Source: Streptomyces sennicomposti (GTDB taxonomy: Bacteria > Actinomycetota > Actinomycetes > Streptomycetales > Streptomycetaceae). From it: 32,640 bases of DNA. This document shows positions 21,874-29,459 of the stretch, piece by piece. Made by a program: the position numbers and the translations under genes. The stretch lies in assembly GCF_019890635.1 (NCBI RefSeq), contig NZ_JAIOAB010000070.1, positions 1 through 32,640 on the forward strand, read 5' to 3'. The notes below the pieces were generated by a model that did no database searches, had not been told where the DNA came from, and saw only the letters and a program-made list of their open reading frames with translations. Position 1 is the stretch's first letter, and every line of letters starts with the position of its first letter.

Positions 21874-22338
21874 ATGACCGGCCTGACCGGACGTCTCCAC
21901 TCCACCCAGCCCTATGCCCTCGGCCTGTACCGCATCGTCGTCGGACTGCTGTTCGCCTGCCATGGCGCGGCCTCGCTGTTCGGCGTGCTCGGCGGCGCCG
22001 CCGGAACCGACGGCGGCACCGTCTCGGCCGGCGCCTGGCCCGGCTGGTACGCGGCCCTCATCCAGCTGGTCGGCGGCGCCCTGGTGCTGCTCGGCCTGGG
22101 CACCCGGGGCGCGGCGCTGATCGCCTCGGGCTCCATGGCGTACGCCTATTTCTCCGTGCACCAGAAGGCGGCGCTGTGGCCGATCGAGAACGGCGGCGAG
22201 CCGTCGGCGCTGTACTGCTGGGCGTTCCTGCTGCTGGTGTTCACCGGCTCGGGCGCGTTCGGTCTGGACACGCTGTTCGCGCGGCGCTCGGCGCAGCGGG
22301 AGGGGTCGGCCGCCGAACAGACGCCGGTGGCCGCCTGA
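21874..22338 (+). CDS. DoxX-family membrane protein
   Basis: Integral membrane protein of 154 residues, four helices, DoxX family. Start ATG 21874 has AAGGAG seven bases upstream. Family features: LYRIVVGLLFACHGAASLFG in helix 1 (His and small residues), the loop GWYAALIQLVGGALVLLG, and FSVHQKAALWPIENGGEP between helices 3 and 4. Some DoxX proteins join membrane-bound oxidoreductase complexes in thiol or oxidative stress; that role is not established for this one. A 32-bp duplication begins at its last codons. Its promoter overlaps a possible iron-regulator box. Confidence 0.9.
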   Translation: MTGLTGRLHSTQPYALGLYRIVVGLLFACHGAASLFGVLGGAAGTDGGTVSAGAWPGWYAALIQLVGGALVLLGLGTRGAALIASGSMAYAYFSVHQKAALWPIENGGEPSALYCWAFLLLVFTGSGAFGLDTLFARRSAQREGSAAEQTPVAA

Positions 22339-22390
22339 GTCGCGTCCGTCGGGCGGCCGTGGCCGCCTGACCCCGTCCGTCGGGCGGCCG
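22327..22390. repeat. 32-bp tandem duplication across the DoxX stop codon
   Basis: Copy 1 (22327-22358) contains the last DoxX codons and TGA. Copy 2 (22359-22390) follows directly, with four substitutions. Both begin GTGGCCGCCTGA. Confidence 0.9.
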
Positions 22391-22407
22391 GACCCACCCG
22401 GCCGCCC
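22382..22407 (+). terminator. Hairpin after the DoxX gene
   Basis: Perfect 10-bp arms GGGCGGCCGG / CCGGCCGCCC with a 6-base loop, partly formed from the second duplicate unit. Confidence 0.65.
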
Positions 22408-22605
22408 GGCGGTGGTCGTGCCCCGTGTCCGGTCGCCGGGTGCGGGGCGCGACCGCGTCCGGCGGTACGGAACCGCAACCGCACCCGGTGCATCTCCTGT
22501 CACACCGGCGGCGTACGCTGTATGGCTGTTCACAGGCCGCCCCTGCCGCTCCCCCGCGACGTCGCGGCACGATCCGGTCCACGGGGGAGTCGACAGGGAG
22601 TTTCG

Positions 22606-23241
22606 GTGCTGGAGAGTGTGGCGAGGGTGGGGGCGCTCACCGGCACTCCATGGATCTATGCCGTGGTGGCCCTGTCGGTGCTGCTCGACGTCTTCCTGCC
22701 CGTGCTGCCGAGCGGAGTGCTGATCGTCACGGCGGCCACGGCCGCCGCGGCCGGTTCCGGCGCCGCCACGGGCCACGTCCCGCGCGATGTGCCCGACATC
22801 CTGGCGCTGACGCTGTGCGCCGCCACCGCCTCGGTGCTCGGCGACCTCGTCGCCTACCGGGTGGGCCGGCGCGGCGGGGAGCGGCTGGACCGCGCGATCG
22901 CCCGCTCCCGCCGCCTCAGCACCGCGCAGGAACGACTCGGCGTGGCCCTCGCCCGGGGCGGCGGCGCGCTGGTGGTCATCGCCCGGTTCGCGCCGGCCGG
23001 CCGCTCGGTCGTCTCCTTCAGCGCCGGGGCCGCCCGCCGCCGGGTGCGCGAGTTCCTCCCCTGGTCCGCGTTGGCCGGTCTGTCCTGGGCCGCCTACAGC
23101 GTCGCCCTCGGCTACTTCGGCACCCGCTGGCTGGGCGCGGCGTGGCTGGCGACGGGCGTGTCGGTGGCGGCGCTGTTCGCGGCGGGCGCGGGGGCGGCGT
23201 ATCTGATGCGACGCGCACCGGAGCGCTCCGAGGCGTCGTGA
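22606..23241 (+). CDS. DedA-family membrane protein
   Basis: Membrane protein of 211 residues. Start GTG 22606 has AGGGAG five bases upstream. DedA/VTT signature features are present: LDVFLPVLPSG in the first re-entrant region, GDLVAYRVGRRGG (104-116) with conserved Gly and Arg, and VVIARFAPAGRSVVSFSAG with the family's F/A-x-P-x-x-R pattern. DedA proteins are thought to flip or recycle lipid carriers such as undecaprenyl phosphate, or to support proton-dependent export. The C terminus is a final helix and a short charged tail. Apparently monocistronic. Confidence 0.92.
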   Translation: MLESVARVGALTGTPWIYAVVALSVLLDVFLPVLPSGVLIVTAATAAAAGSGAATGHVPRDVPDILALTLCAATASVLGDLVAYRVGRRGGERLDRAIARSRRLSTAQERLGVALARGGGALVVIARFAPAGRSVVSFSAGAARRRVREFLPWSALAGLSWAAYSVALGYFGTRWLGAAWLATGVSVAALFAAGAGAAYLMRRAPERSEAS

Positions 23242-23349
23242 CGGCGCGGGCGCGGGCGCGGACGCCGTCTCGTTGACGCTGCGGGCGCGTTGCGCCTGCG
23301 CGGCTTCGCGCGGTCACGGCGACCGAGCGGTTCCGTGACCCGCCCGCCC

Positions 23350-23580
23350 CTATCCCGCGCCGCGCGCCGCCTGACCCCGTACCTCCAGGTCCGCGAGCAG
23401 GTCCCGCGTCGCCGCCGTGATCGCCTCGACCGCGCGGTCGAAGACCTCGCGGTTGTGCGCGGCGGGGGCCCGGAAGCCCGAGACCTTGCGGACGTACTGC
23501 AGCGCGGCGGCCCTGATCTCGTCCTCGGTCGCCTCCTCGGGCAACGCGGGCGGGCGCAGTGTCTTGATGCTCCGGCACAT
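23350..23580 (-). CDS. DUF2277 small protein
   Basis: Protein of 76 residues starting MCRSIKTLRPP at ATG 23580, exactly the start of known DUF2277 proteins, so I discard the 26-residue upstream extension. The family is small, soluble and largely helical, with an invariant Cys at position 2. Conserved pieces are ATEDEIRAAALQYVRKVSG (18-36) and AHNREVFDRAV (41-51). Function is unknown. The extension region is a triple 25-bp repeat. Converges with DedA. Confidence 0.9.
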   Translation of the reverse strand: MCRSIKTLRPPALPEEATEDEIRAAALQYVRKVSGFRAPAAHNREVFDRAVEAITAATRDLLADLEVRGQAARGAG

Positions 23581-23596
23581 GCCCCAAGTGTCCCCA

Positions 23597-23671
23597 CCGG
23601 AGCCCCACCGGACCAGCCCCGCCGGAGTCCCACGGGACCAGCCCCGCCGGAGCCCCACCGGACCAGCCCCG
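23597..23671. repeat. 25-bp tandem repeat, three units, upstream of DUF2277
   Basis: Units start at 23597, 23622 and 23647 (CCGGAGCCCCACCGGACCAG type, two or three differences). The first begins 17 bp before the DUF2277 ATG, in its 5' leader or promoter. Confidence 0.92.
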
Positions 23672-23707
23672 CCGCGTCCCGTCGCCCCGCCCGGCCCGTC
23701 GTCCCGC

Positions 23708-24076
23708 TCAGCCGCCGGCCCGGCCGAGGGCGAGCGTCGCGACGAACAGCAGCGCGAGCAGGCCGAGGCCGATCGCTCCGGCCCGGGCGCCGCCGCGCGG
23801 CAGGAACAGCCCGGCCAGCGTGCCCACGGTGACCAGCGGCACCCCGACGCGGTCCACGGCGAGCAGCACGTCGAGCAGGGGCAGCGGGTCGCGCACCCCG
23901 TCCTGGCAGGTGTCGCAGGCGATGGCGAGCAGCGGCCCGAGCGCGCCCACGAGGAACCCGGCGAACAGCACGGCCAGGGCGAGCACGGTGAGTCCGACGT
24001 AGTCGGCGGTGGTGCGCTGCCGATGCGGGTTCGGCGGCGGGGTCGGTCCGGTGGCGGTGGGCGCGGTGTTCTCCAT
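23708..24076 (-). CDS. Small membrane protein with CDTC motif, unknown function
   Basis: Protein of 122 residues, start ATG 24076 (an alternative GTG at 24097 would add seven residues). Three hydrophobic helices (about 25-50, 67-88, 97-117) and a CDTC motif between helices 1 and 2. The N terminus is Pro/Thr-rich and presumably cytosolic. I do not recognise the family; similar short proteins in Streptomyces are called hypothetical membrane proteins. The CxxC could form a disulphide or bind metal on the outer face. No ribosome-binding site is evident. Three TACTC elements lie upstream. Confidence 0.72.
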   Translation of the reverse strand: MENTAPTATGPTPPPNPHRQRTTADYVGLTVLALAVLFAGFLVGALGPLLAIACDTCQDGVRDPLPLLDVLLAVDRVGVPLVTVGTLAGLFLPRGGARAGAIGLGLLALLFVATLALGRAGG

Positions 24077-24122
24077 GCCGACGACGTTATGGATCACGGC
24101 CGTGGCCGGGCATCCGCGCCGG

Positions 24123-24180
24123 TACTCATGGCGGTCCGCCCGCTACTCAGACGCGTGCCCGGCCGCGTCAGGCGGTACTC
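24123..24180. promoter_or_regulatory. Three TACTC direct repeats in a divergent promoter region
   Basis: TACTC at 24123-24127, 24144-24148 and 24176-24180 (steps of 21 and 32 bp), read as GAGTA toward the small membrane protein gene. Steps near multiples of a helical turn would place sites on the same DNA face. Possibly activator sites; no regulator is adjacent. Confidence 0.3.
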
Positions 24181-24263
24181 GGACGGTCCTCGGGCGGCCG
24201 GCCGCCCGGATCTCGAACACACGAACCCATCGCATCGACTCGCGACCCAAAATCGAACAGGCG

Positions 24264-24269
24264 TAGCAT
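24264..24269 (+). promoter_or_regulatory. -10 box of a leaderless transcript
   Basis: TAGCAT ends seven bases before the GTG at 24276, so transcription should begin at the start codon. No convincing -35 hexamer and no ribosome-binding site, as expected for leaderless genes. Confidence 0.5.
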
Positions 24270-24275
24270 TGCGGC

Positions 24276-24638
24276 GTGGCTACGCCCTATGACTTCCCGA
24301 GTGACCTCCTGGCCGGCCAGGAGGAGCTGCATCAGGTCCGGGCCGAGCTGTCGGCCCTGCTCAAACGTCTGCCCTGGTCGGTGGAGCCGCTGGACGGCTT
24401 CAGCGACGACGGCGGCTGGCGCAAGGTGGAGCGCCCGGCCTCCCCCGGCTGGACCGCCGACGAGCAGGCCGAGGTGGAGAAGCTCCGCCGCCGCGAGCAC
24501 GAACTCGCGGTGTTCGTCACCACCCACCGGTACTGGGCACAGTTCACCGGCCCTGACCGCGTCGAGGCCCGCAGCCGGCTCAAGCACGCCTGCGACCAGG
24601 CCCCCGCGAGCCCCGCGGGAGAGGACGCGGACACATGA
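24276..24638 (+). CDS. Conserved small helical protein, unknown function
   Basis: Soluble protein of 120 residues, start GTG 24276, apparently leaderless. It is charged and mostly helical: LLAGQEELHQVRAELSALLKRL (11-32) and EQAEVEKLRRREHELAVFV (63-81) look like a helical hairpin or coiled coil. The centre holds LPWSVEPLDGFSDDGGW, a distinct Trp-containing linker. I do not recognise a named domain. The stop overlaps the ATG of the DUF952 gene (ATGA), so the two are co-translated and probably cooperate. No membrane segment or signal peptide. Confidence 0.82.
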   Translation: MATPYDFPSDLLAGQEELHQVRAELSALLKRLPWSVEPLDGFSDDGGWRKVERPASPGWTADEQAEVEKLRRREHELAVFVTTHRYWAQFTGPDRVEARSRLKHACDQAPASPAGEDADT

Positions 24639-25023
24639 TCTACCACGTGGTGCCGTCGGCCGAGTGGCAGGCTGGATACGACCGACCGTACGCGCCCGCC
24701 TCCCTCGCCGAGGAGGGTTTCGTGCACTGTTCACCCGACGAGGCGACCACGCTCGCCGTCGTGAACGCCTTCTACCGCGGCGCGCCCCGGCCGCTGCTGG
24801 CGCTGGTGATCGACGAGGCCCGGCTCACCGCCCGGCTGGAGTGGGAGGCGGCGCATCCGGCCCCACCGCCGGGCGCGCCCGCGGACGCGCTGTTCCCGCA
24901 CGTCCACGGGCCGATCGACCGGTCCGCCGTCGTCCAGGTCAAGGAGGTCGCCTTCGACGCGGAGGGGCGGGCGACGGGTTTGCGGGACACTCCCCCCGGC
25001 AAGGTAGGCTGTCCACTCGTCCC

Positions 25024-25033
<10 letters not shown>
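24635..25033 (+). CDS. DUF952 family protein
   Basis: Cytosolic protein of 132 residues from the DUF952 family (glutathione S-transferase-like annotation in some genomes, with no proven enzyme). Signature: MIYHVVPSAEW at the start, EEGFVHCSPDEA with His31-Cys32, and FPHVHGPID near 88-96. The His residues look like an active or binding site. Start ATG 24635 is coupled to the previous gene. The TAG stop at 25031-25033 is part of the tRNA-Val gene (bases 8-10), and the tRNA promoter lies in its last 18 codons. The C-terminal tail is therefore constrained by two functions. Confidence 0.92.
24980..25010 (+). promoter_or_regulatory. tRNA-Val promoter inside DUF952 coding sequence
   Basis: TTGCGG (24980-24985) and TAGGCT (25005-25010), 19 bp apart, would start RNA near 25017, seven bases before the mature tRNA 5' end. 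Typical of Streptomyces tRNA promoters. Confidence 0.5.
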
Positions 25034-25095
<62 letters not shown>

Positions 25096-25307
25096 CCGGT
25101 TCGCGGCTCACGCGTCGCGACGCACGATCAGGTCCAGGTCACCGGCACCGCCCGGAGACCTGGGCCTTCGTCGTCTTGGGCGCCCTTCCCGGCCGCCGCC
25201 AACTCCGCGCCGCGCGGGACCTGGTGGGCGCCCGCACCGCGGTCGCGTCCCGCGCGGGCGTACGGCGAACTGATCGGCCCGTGTGTTCGTCCTGTACAGG
25301 TGGGAGA

Positions 25308-26783
25308 ATGAACACCACGCAGGGCGGATCACGGGAGAGTGATGTGAGGGCCACACCGGCGGCACGGGCGACACCGGCGACACCTCGGCGGCCGCACGCG
25401 CCGGACCGGCGGCCCCGGCCGGCCGCGGACCCCGGACGGCCCCGCACCGCCCCCGCGTTGCCCGCCGCCGCGCGGGACGTCCTCACCCTGGTGGCGCTGC
25501 CGCTGCTGGCCGCGCTCGCGCTGCCCGCCGCCTTCGCCGGGGGCGGCACCCGCCGCTGGTTCGGCGGGCGGGCCGAGAGCCAGCGGGCCGAGGCGCAGGC
25601 GGCGAAGGACGCGGCCGCCGCCGCGTTCTACGAACTGGACACCGCCCAGCGCGATCTGCGGATCTCGATGGAGACCATCACCGCCGTGGACGACTCGCCC
25701 GCCGCCCGGCGCGCGGTCGCCGACTTCGAGGCGCTGGGCCGGCGGGTGGACGAGGCGAGCGGGCGGTACATCACGGCCGTGGACGCGCAGGACCTGGACC
25801 GGGACGACCTGGAGGCGGCCGCCGCCGTCCGGGCGCGCACCGACCTGGTCGCCGCCAAGGACGAACTGCTGAACGTCAAACGGGAGCTGGATCGTTTCGC
25901 CGCCGGGCTCGGGCCGCTGCTCGGCAAGGCGGAGACCCAGCTGGCCCGGCTCGCGCCGGCCGTGGAGCGGGCCCGCCAGGCCCTGCTGGCCGCGAGCAAC
26001 GCCCTGGACGCCGTACGCGCCTCGGGCCTGAGGGCCGACGATCTGGCCGCCCGGCTCGCCGCGCTCTCCCCGGAGCTGACGAAGCTGAACCAGGGCGCGG
26101 GGCGGCACGGTGTGCAGCCGACGCTGGAGCGGGCCGAGCGGGTGGCGCGGGAGGCGTCGGCGATCGCGGCCGAGGCCGGGCGGCTGCCGGAGCGGGCCGC
26201 CGAGATCGACCGCCGGCTGGTGTCGCTGCGCACCCGGGCGCAGGCGCTGACCACGCGGGCCGGGCAGGTGGAGCCGGTGCTCAGCGAGTTGCGCCGCCGC
26301 TTCACGGCCGCCTGCTGGCAGGACCTCCAGCCGGTGCCGCGGCAGGCCGAGGAGAACGTGCGCCAGGCCGAGCTGAAGCTGAAGGACGCGCAGGCGGCGC
26401 GCGACGCGCAGCGCTGGCCGGACGCGACGGCGCTGCTGGCGACCGTGCGGGCGCTGCTGAACGCCACCGACGAGGCGGTGTCGGCCGCCGGGGACCGGCT
26501 GGCCCGGCTGAACGCGGTGCAGAAGGATCCGCAGGGGGAGATCGAGAAGACCCGGTTCGCGATCCGGGACGCGCAGCGGCTGGCCATGACGGGCCGGACG
26601 ACGCCGGACCCGCGGCACGCCCGCCCGCTGGACGAGGCGGTGGCCCGGCTGGAGCGGGCCGTGGAGTCGCTCACGGGCCGCCACCCGGACTACTGGCACT
26701 TCCTGACGGAGACCGAGGCGGTCCGTTCGGCCGTGGCCCGGGTGGTGGCGCAGATCCGCGAGGAGCGGGGAGCCGGTCACTGA
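25308..26783 (+). CDS. Coiled-coil membrane-anchored protein, unknown function
   Basis: Protein of 491 residues. ATG 25308 is weakly supported (GGTGG close by); GTG 25344, with GGGAG six bases upstream, is an equally good start and would drop 12 residues. Residues 1-55 are Arg/Pro/Ala-rich. One helix at about 57-78 (VLTLVALPLLAALALPAAF) anchors the protein. The remaining 400 residues are almost entirely charged helix with heptad-like Ala/Leu spacing, for instance LARLAPAVERARQALLAASN and RQAEENVRQAELKLKDAQAA, so a long coiled coil. No enzyme motif. A scaffold or envelope-spanning role is possible. The gene sits beside tRNA-Val and converges on the cell-wall gene cluster. Confidence 0.82.
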   Translation: MNTTQGGSRESDVRATPAARATPATPRRPHAPDRRPRPAADPGRPRTAPALPAAARDVLTLVALPLLAALALPAAFAGGGTRRWFGGRAESQRAEAQAAKDAAAAAFYELDTAQRDLRISMETITAVDDSPAARRAVADFEALGRRVDEASGRYITAVDAQDLDRDDLEAAAAVRARTDLVAAKDELLNVKRELDRFAAGLGPLLGKAETQLARLAPAVERARQALLAASNALDAVRASGLRADDLAARLAALSPELTKLNQGAGRHGVQPTLERAERVAREASAIAAEAGRLPERAAEIDRRLVSLRTRAQALTTRAGQVEPVLSELRRRFTAACWQDLQPVPRQAEENVRQAELKLKDAQAARDAQRWPDATALLATVRALLNATDEAVSAAGDRLARLNAVQKDPQGEIEKTRFAIRDAQRLAMTGRTTPDPRHARPLDEAVARLERAVESLTGRHPDYWHFLTETEAVRSAVARVVAQIREERGAGH

Positions 26784-26814
26784 GGCCCGGCCCCCGCCCC
26801 GAGGGGACGCCCGA

Positions 26815-28005
26815 TCAGGTGCGGTAGGCGTAGTAGTACGCGGTCGGGTACGACGCGATGAGGCTCGCCACCGACCGGTTGTAGGTGTTGGTGGAGTGGT
26901 ACGACACGTACGGCACGCCCTGCGGGCTGCGGTAGGTGACGATCATCGAGTGGTCCTTGGACCCGTCCCGGTTGAAGTCCATCTGCAGCACGTCGCCGAC
27001 GTCCAGCTGGTAGACGTAGGGCAGGCTGGTGACGCGCTTGGAGGACAGCGCGAACCAGGAGAACTCGTTGACGCCGACGAACGAGTCCGACTGGATGTCC
27101 GCGGTGCCGAACCACTTGTGGAAGTCGTACGTGTAGCCCGGGACGTGCTTCCAGCCGCCCGCCTTCAGCGCCTGGCTGACGAAGTTGGTGCAGTCGCCGC
27201 CGGCTCCCTGACCGTTGTAGTCGGGGTAGTCGGGGTTGTACTTGCTCCAGTACTTCTGCGCGTACGCGGCCATGGCCTTGTAGTCGTACGTGCCGGACGT
27301 GAGGTTCTTCTTGTTGGCCGGCGCGTTCTTCGCGGTGGACGCGCGCGGCGCGTCCGGCGGGGTGTCGTCGTCGGCGGTGGCCTTGACGGCCGGGGCCGGC
27401 GTGGCGACCTGGTTGACGGCGACGCCGTCGTCCGTGTCGCGGATGCCGGTGAGCTGCCAGTTGCCGTGCTTGTCGGCCTGGAACGTCAGCTCGTGGTGGG
27501 CCTGGAAGCCGGTGGTCTTCGGCTCGGTGCCCTTGACCTTCTCGTAGGTCAGCGTCGTGTTCTCGGTGACGGCGACCTTGGCGTTGCGGCCCTTGACCTG
27601 GGTGGCGTCCAGCGTGACGCTCGTGGCGCCGGCGCTGTACTTCTCGCCCAGCTGCTCCAGGCGGTCCTTGCGGCCGCGCAGCTGGGTCAGCGCGGAGTCC
27701 TCGTAGCGGGACTGCGTGCCGGAGACGCGGACCTTGCCGGAGAAGCGGGAGGACAGCTTCTGCTGCCCCTTCTTCCCCTGCTTGCCGCTCTTGTCGTCCA
27801 CCAGGGCCTGGGTGCGGTCGGTGAAGACCGCGTCGGCCAGCTTCTGGAAGGTGGCCTTGGTGGCCGCGTCCACCGTCGGGTCGTCGGTGACCGCCGCGCC
27901 CGCGCTCCAGTTGGGCACCAGGGCCACGCCGGCGACCACCGAGGCTGCGGCGGCCGTGACTATGGCGGTGCGCCGCCGCTTACGGCTCAGTTTTCTCGAC
28001 TTCAA
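26815..28005 (-). CDS. Secreted amidase-domain (amidase_6) protein
   Basis: Exported protein of 396 residues. The start is a rare TTG at 28005 behind GAGGGGAACATCA; there is no ATG or GTG at a suitable site. N-terminal basic residues and a hydrophobic core give a signal peptide cleaved near GAGAA (about 38). Residues 45-200 form a helical/strand region rich in Lys, Thr and Gln. A disordered linker (200-235) leads to the C-terminal amidase_6 domain (about 236-396), with GGDCTNFVSQAL (Cys272), KDHSMIV (His352) and YHSTN (369-373) as papain-like catalytic residues. The expected substrate is a peptide or amide bond in the cell wall. Same strand as the next two envelope genes. Confidence 0.9.
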   Translation of the reverse strand: MKSRKLSRKRRRTAIVTAAAASVVAGVALVPNWSAGAAVTDDPTVDAATKATFQKLADAVFTDRTQALVDDKSGKQGKKGQQKLSSRFSGKVRVSGTQSRYEDSALTQLRGRKDRLEQLGEKYSAGATSVTLDATQVKGRNAKVAVTENTTLTYEKVKGTEPKTTGFQAHHELTFQADKHGNWQLTGIRDTDDGVAVNQVATPAPAVKATADDDTPPDAPRASTAKNAPANKKNLTSGTYDYKAMAAYAQKYWSKYNPDYPDYNGQGAGGDCTNFVSQALKAGGWKHVPGYTYDFHKWFGTADIQSDSFVGVNEFSWFALSSKRVTSLPYVYQLDVGDVLQMDFNRDGSKDHSMIVTYRSPQGVPYVSYHSTNTYNRSVASLIASYPTAYYYAYRT

Positions 28006-28022
28006 TGATGTTCCCCTCTACG

Positions 28023-28038
28023 CCGGTACTGCTACCGG
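28023..28038 (-). promoter_or_regulatory. Small inverted repeat in the amidase leader
   Basis: CCGGTA-CTGC-TACCGG lies just upstream of the ribosome-binding site of the TTG-started amidase gene. It could shape translation initiation; the function is inferred. Confidence 0.35.
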
Positions 28039-28114
28039 GAAGTCGCATCTTCGCATGACTGCGGAGGCGGTTGTGAAGAGGGTGTGCACAAGTGGAACCA
28101 AGGGGTTACAAGGG

Positions 28115-29401
28115 TCACTTGACCACCGAGGACCAGTCCGGGGACTGCGCCGGGTCCAGTCCCCGCAAGGCCTGCAGCGTCTCCGGCTTCTGCACGTCCA
28201 TCCAGTCCGCCAGCTCCTTGAACGACACGCACTTGACGCCCTTCTTGGTGCAGACGTTCTTGATGACCTGGTCGATGGCCTTCATGTAGATGCCGCCGTT
28301 CCAGTCCTCGAAGTGGTTGCCGATGAACAGCGGGGCGCGGCTGCCGTAGTAGGCGCGGTTGAAGCCGGCCATGTAGGAGTCGACGGTCTGCTGCTGCCAC
28401 AGCGGGTACTTGGCGGGGTCGCCCTTGGTCTCGCCGTCGGACTGGTTGTAGAGGAAGTTGAAGTCCATGGACAGGCCCTGGTACTTGCCGTTCTCGTACG
28501 GCAGCATCTCCAGCGGGAAGTCCCAGATGCCGTTCTTCTTGGTGGGCCAGATCTGGAAGTCGCCGGGCGAGGAGGCGTCGTAGCGCCAGCCGTAGCTCTT
28601 GATGGCCTTCAGCAGGTTGGGCTGGCCCTCCAGGCAGGGCGCGCGGCCGCCGGTGACCTCCTTCTTGAAGTCGAAGGGCAGCGGCGCGATGTCCTTGAAG
28701 CCGGTGTTGGTCTTCCAGTTCTCCACGAACGAGAAGAACTGGTCGATCTCGCTCTTCCACTCCTCGACGCTCCAGTCGCCGCCGCCCTTGGCGCCGCAGA
28801 AGTGGCCGTTGAAGTGGGTGCCGATCTCGTTGCCCTGGTCGTAGGCGAGACGGAGCTGTTCGAGGGTGTCGCGGATGTGCTCGTCGGTGGCGTAGTCGAT
28901 GGCCGCGTCGCCCGGGTTGTGCATCGGCGGGTGGTACTGGGTCTTCTTGTCCTTGGGCAGCAGGTAGATGCCCGTGAGGAAGAAGGTCATATGGGCGTTG
29001 TACTCCTTGGCCAGCTCCCGGTAGTGCGAGAACAGGTGGTCGCTGCCCTCCAGGGCGCCGTCCCAGGAGAACACCACGAACTGCGGCGGCTTCTCGCCCG
29101 GCTTGAGCGGCACCGGCTTCAACTCGCCCTTCTGCGGGCCGGTGTAGGAGGTGGAGCCGTCGCCGAGCACCTTGGTCTTGCCGTCCCAGGCCGGTTCCTT
29201 CGTCGCCGTGGGCGAGGGGGCCGCGTCGCCGCCCTTGTTGCCGGCGGAGGCGGTCGGCGTGGCGGAGTCGGGCCGGGTCAGCGCCAGGAAGCCCGCCACC
29301 ACGGAGGCCACGACCAGCAGGGCCGCCAGGGTCAGGAACTGCGGGCGGGTGGGGCGGCGGCGCGCGGGCGCCTTGCGGCGGCGGCCGGGTGAGGACTTCA
29401 T
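28115..29401 (-). CDS. Atypical NodB-like polysaccharide deacetylase family protein
   Basis: Protein of 428 residues with an Arg-rich start, a membrane helix or uncleaved signal at about 20-40 and a Ser/Thr/Pro/Ala linker, then a NodB-like fold from about 105. Motif 1, normally TFDDG, is FSWDG (111-115): the metal Asp114 is kept but the catalytic base Asp is Trp. Motif 2 TxxxH-type zinc ligands appear as THFNGH (His196, His200). Later pieces include WRYDASSPGD and GNHFEDW near the C terminus. ATG 29401 is the start; the ribosome site is weak. It may be an inactive or altered deacetylase acting on wall glycans, expressed near the amidase and PBP genes. Confidence 0.88.
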   Translation of the reverse strand: MKSSPGRRRKAPARRRPTRPQFLTLAALLVVASVVAGFLALTRPDSATPTASAGNKGGDAAPSPTATKEPAWDGKTKVLGDGSTSYTGPQKGELKPVPLKPGEKPPQFVVFSWDGALEGSDHLFSHYRELAKEYNAHMTFFLTGIYLLPKDKKTQYHPPMHNPGDAAIDYATDEHIRDTLEQLRLAYDQGNEIGTHFNGHFCGAKGGGDWSVEEWKSEIDQFFSFVENWKTNTGFKDIAPLPFDFKKEVTGGRAPCLEGQPNLLKAIKSYGWRYDASSPGDFQIWPTKKNGIWDFPLEMLPYENGKYQGLSMDFNFLYNQSDGETKGDPAKYPLWQQQTVDSYMAGFNRAYYGSRAPLFIGNHFEDWNGGIYMKAIDQVIKNVCTKKGVKCVSFKELADWMDVQKPETLQALRGLDPAQSPDWSSVVK

Positions 29402-29459
29402 GGGCGGCTCGTTTCACGAAGGGTCTGCTGGCGGGTGCGGTGCGGGCGGGCCGCCGGGG

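Noticed and set aside
28050..28114. MtrA-type direct repeat before the amidase gene
   Set aside because: GTGAC and GTAAC occur near each other, but spacing does not fit the known site.
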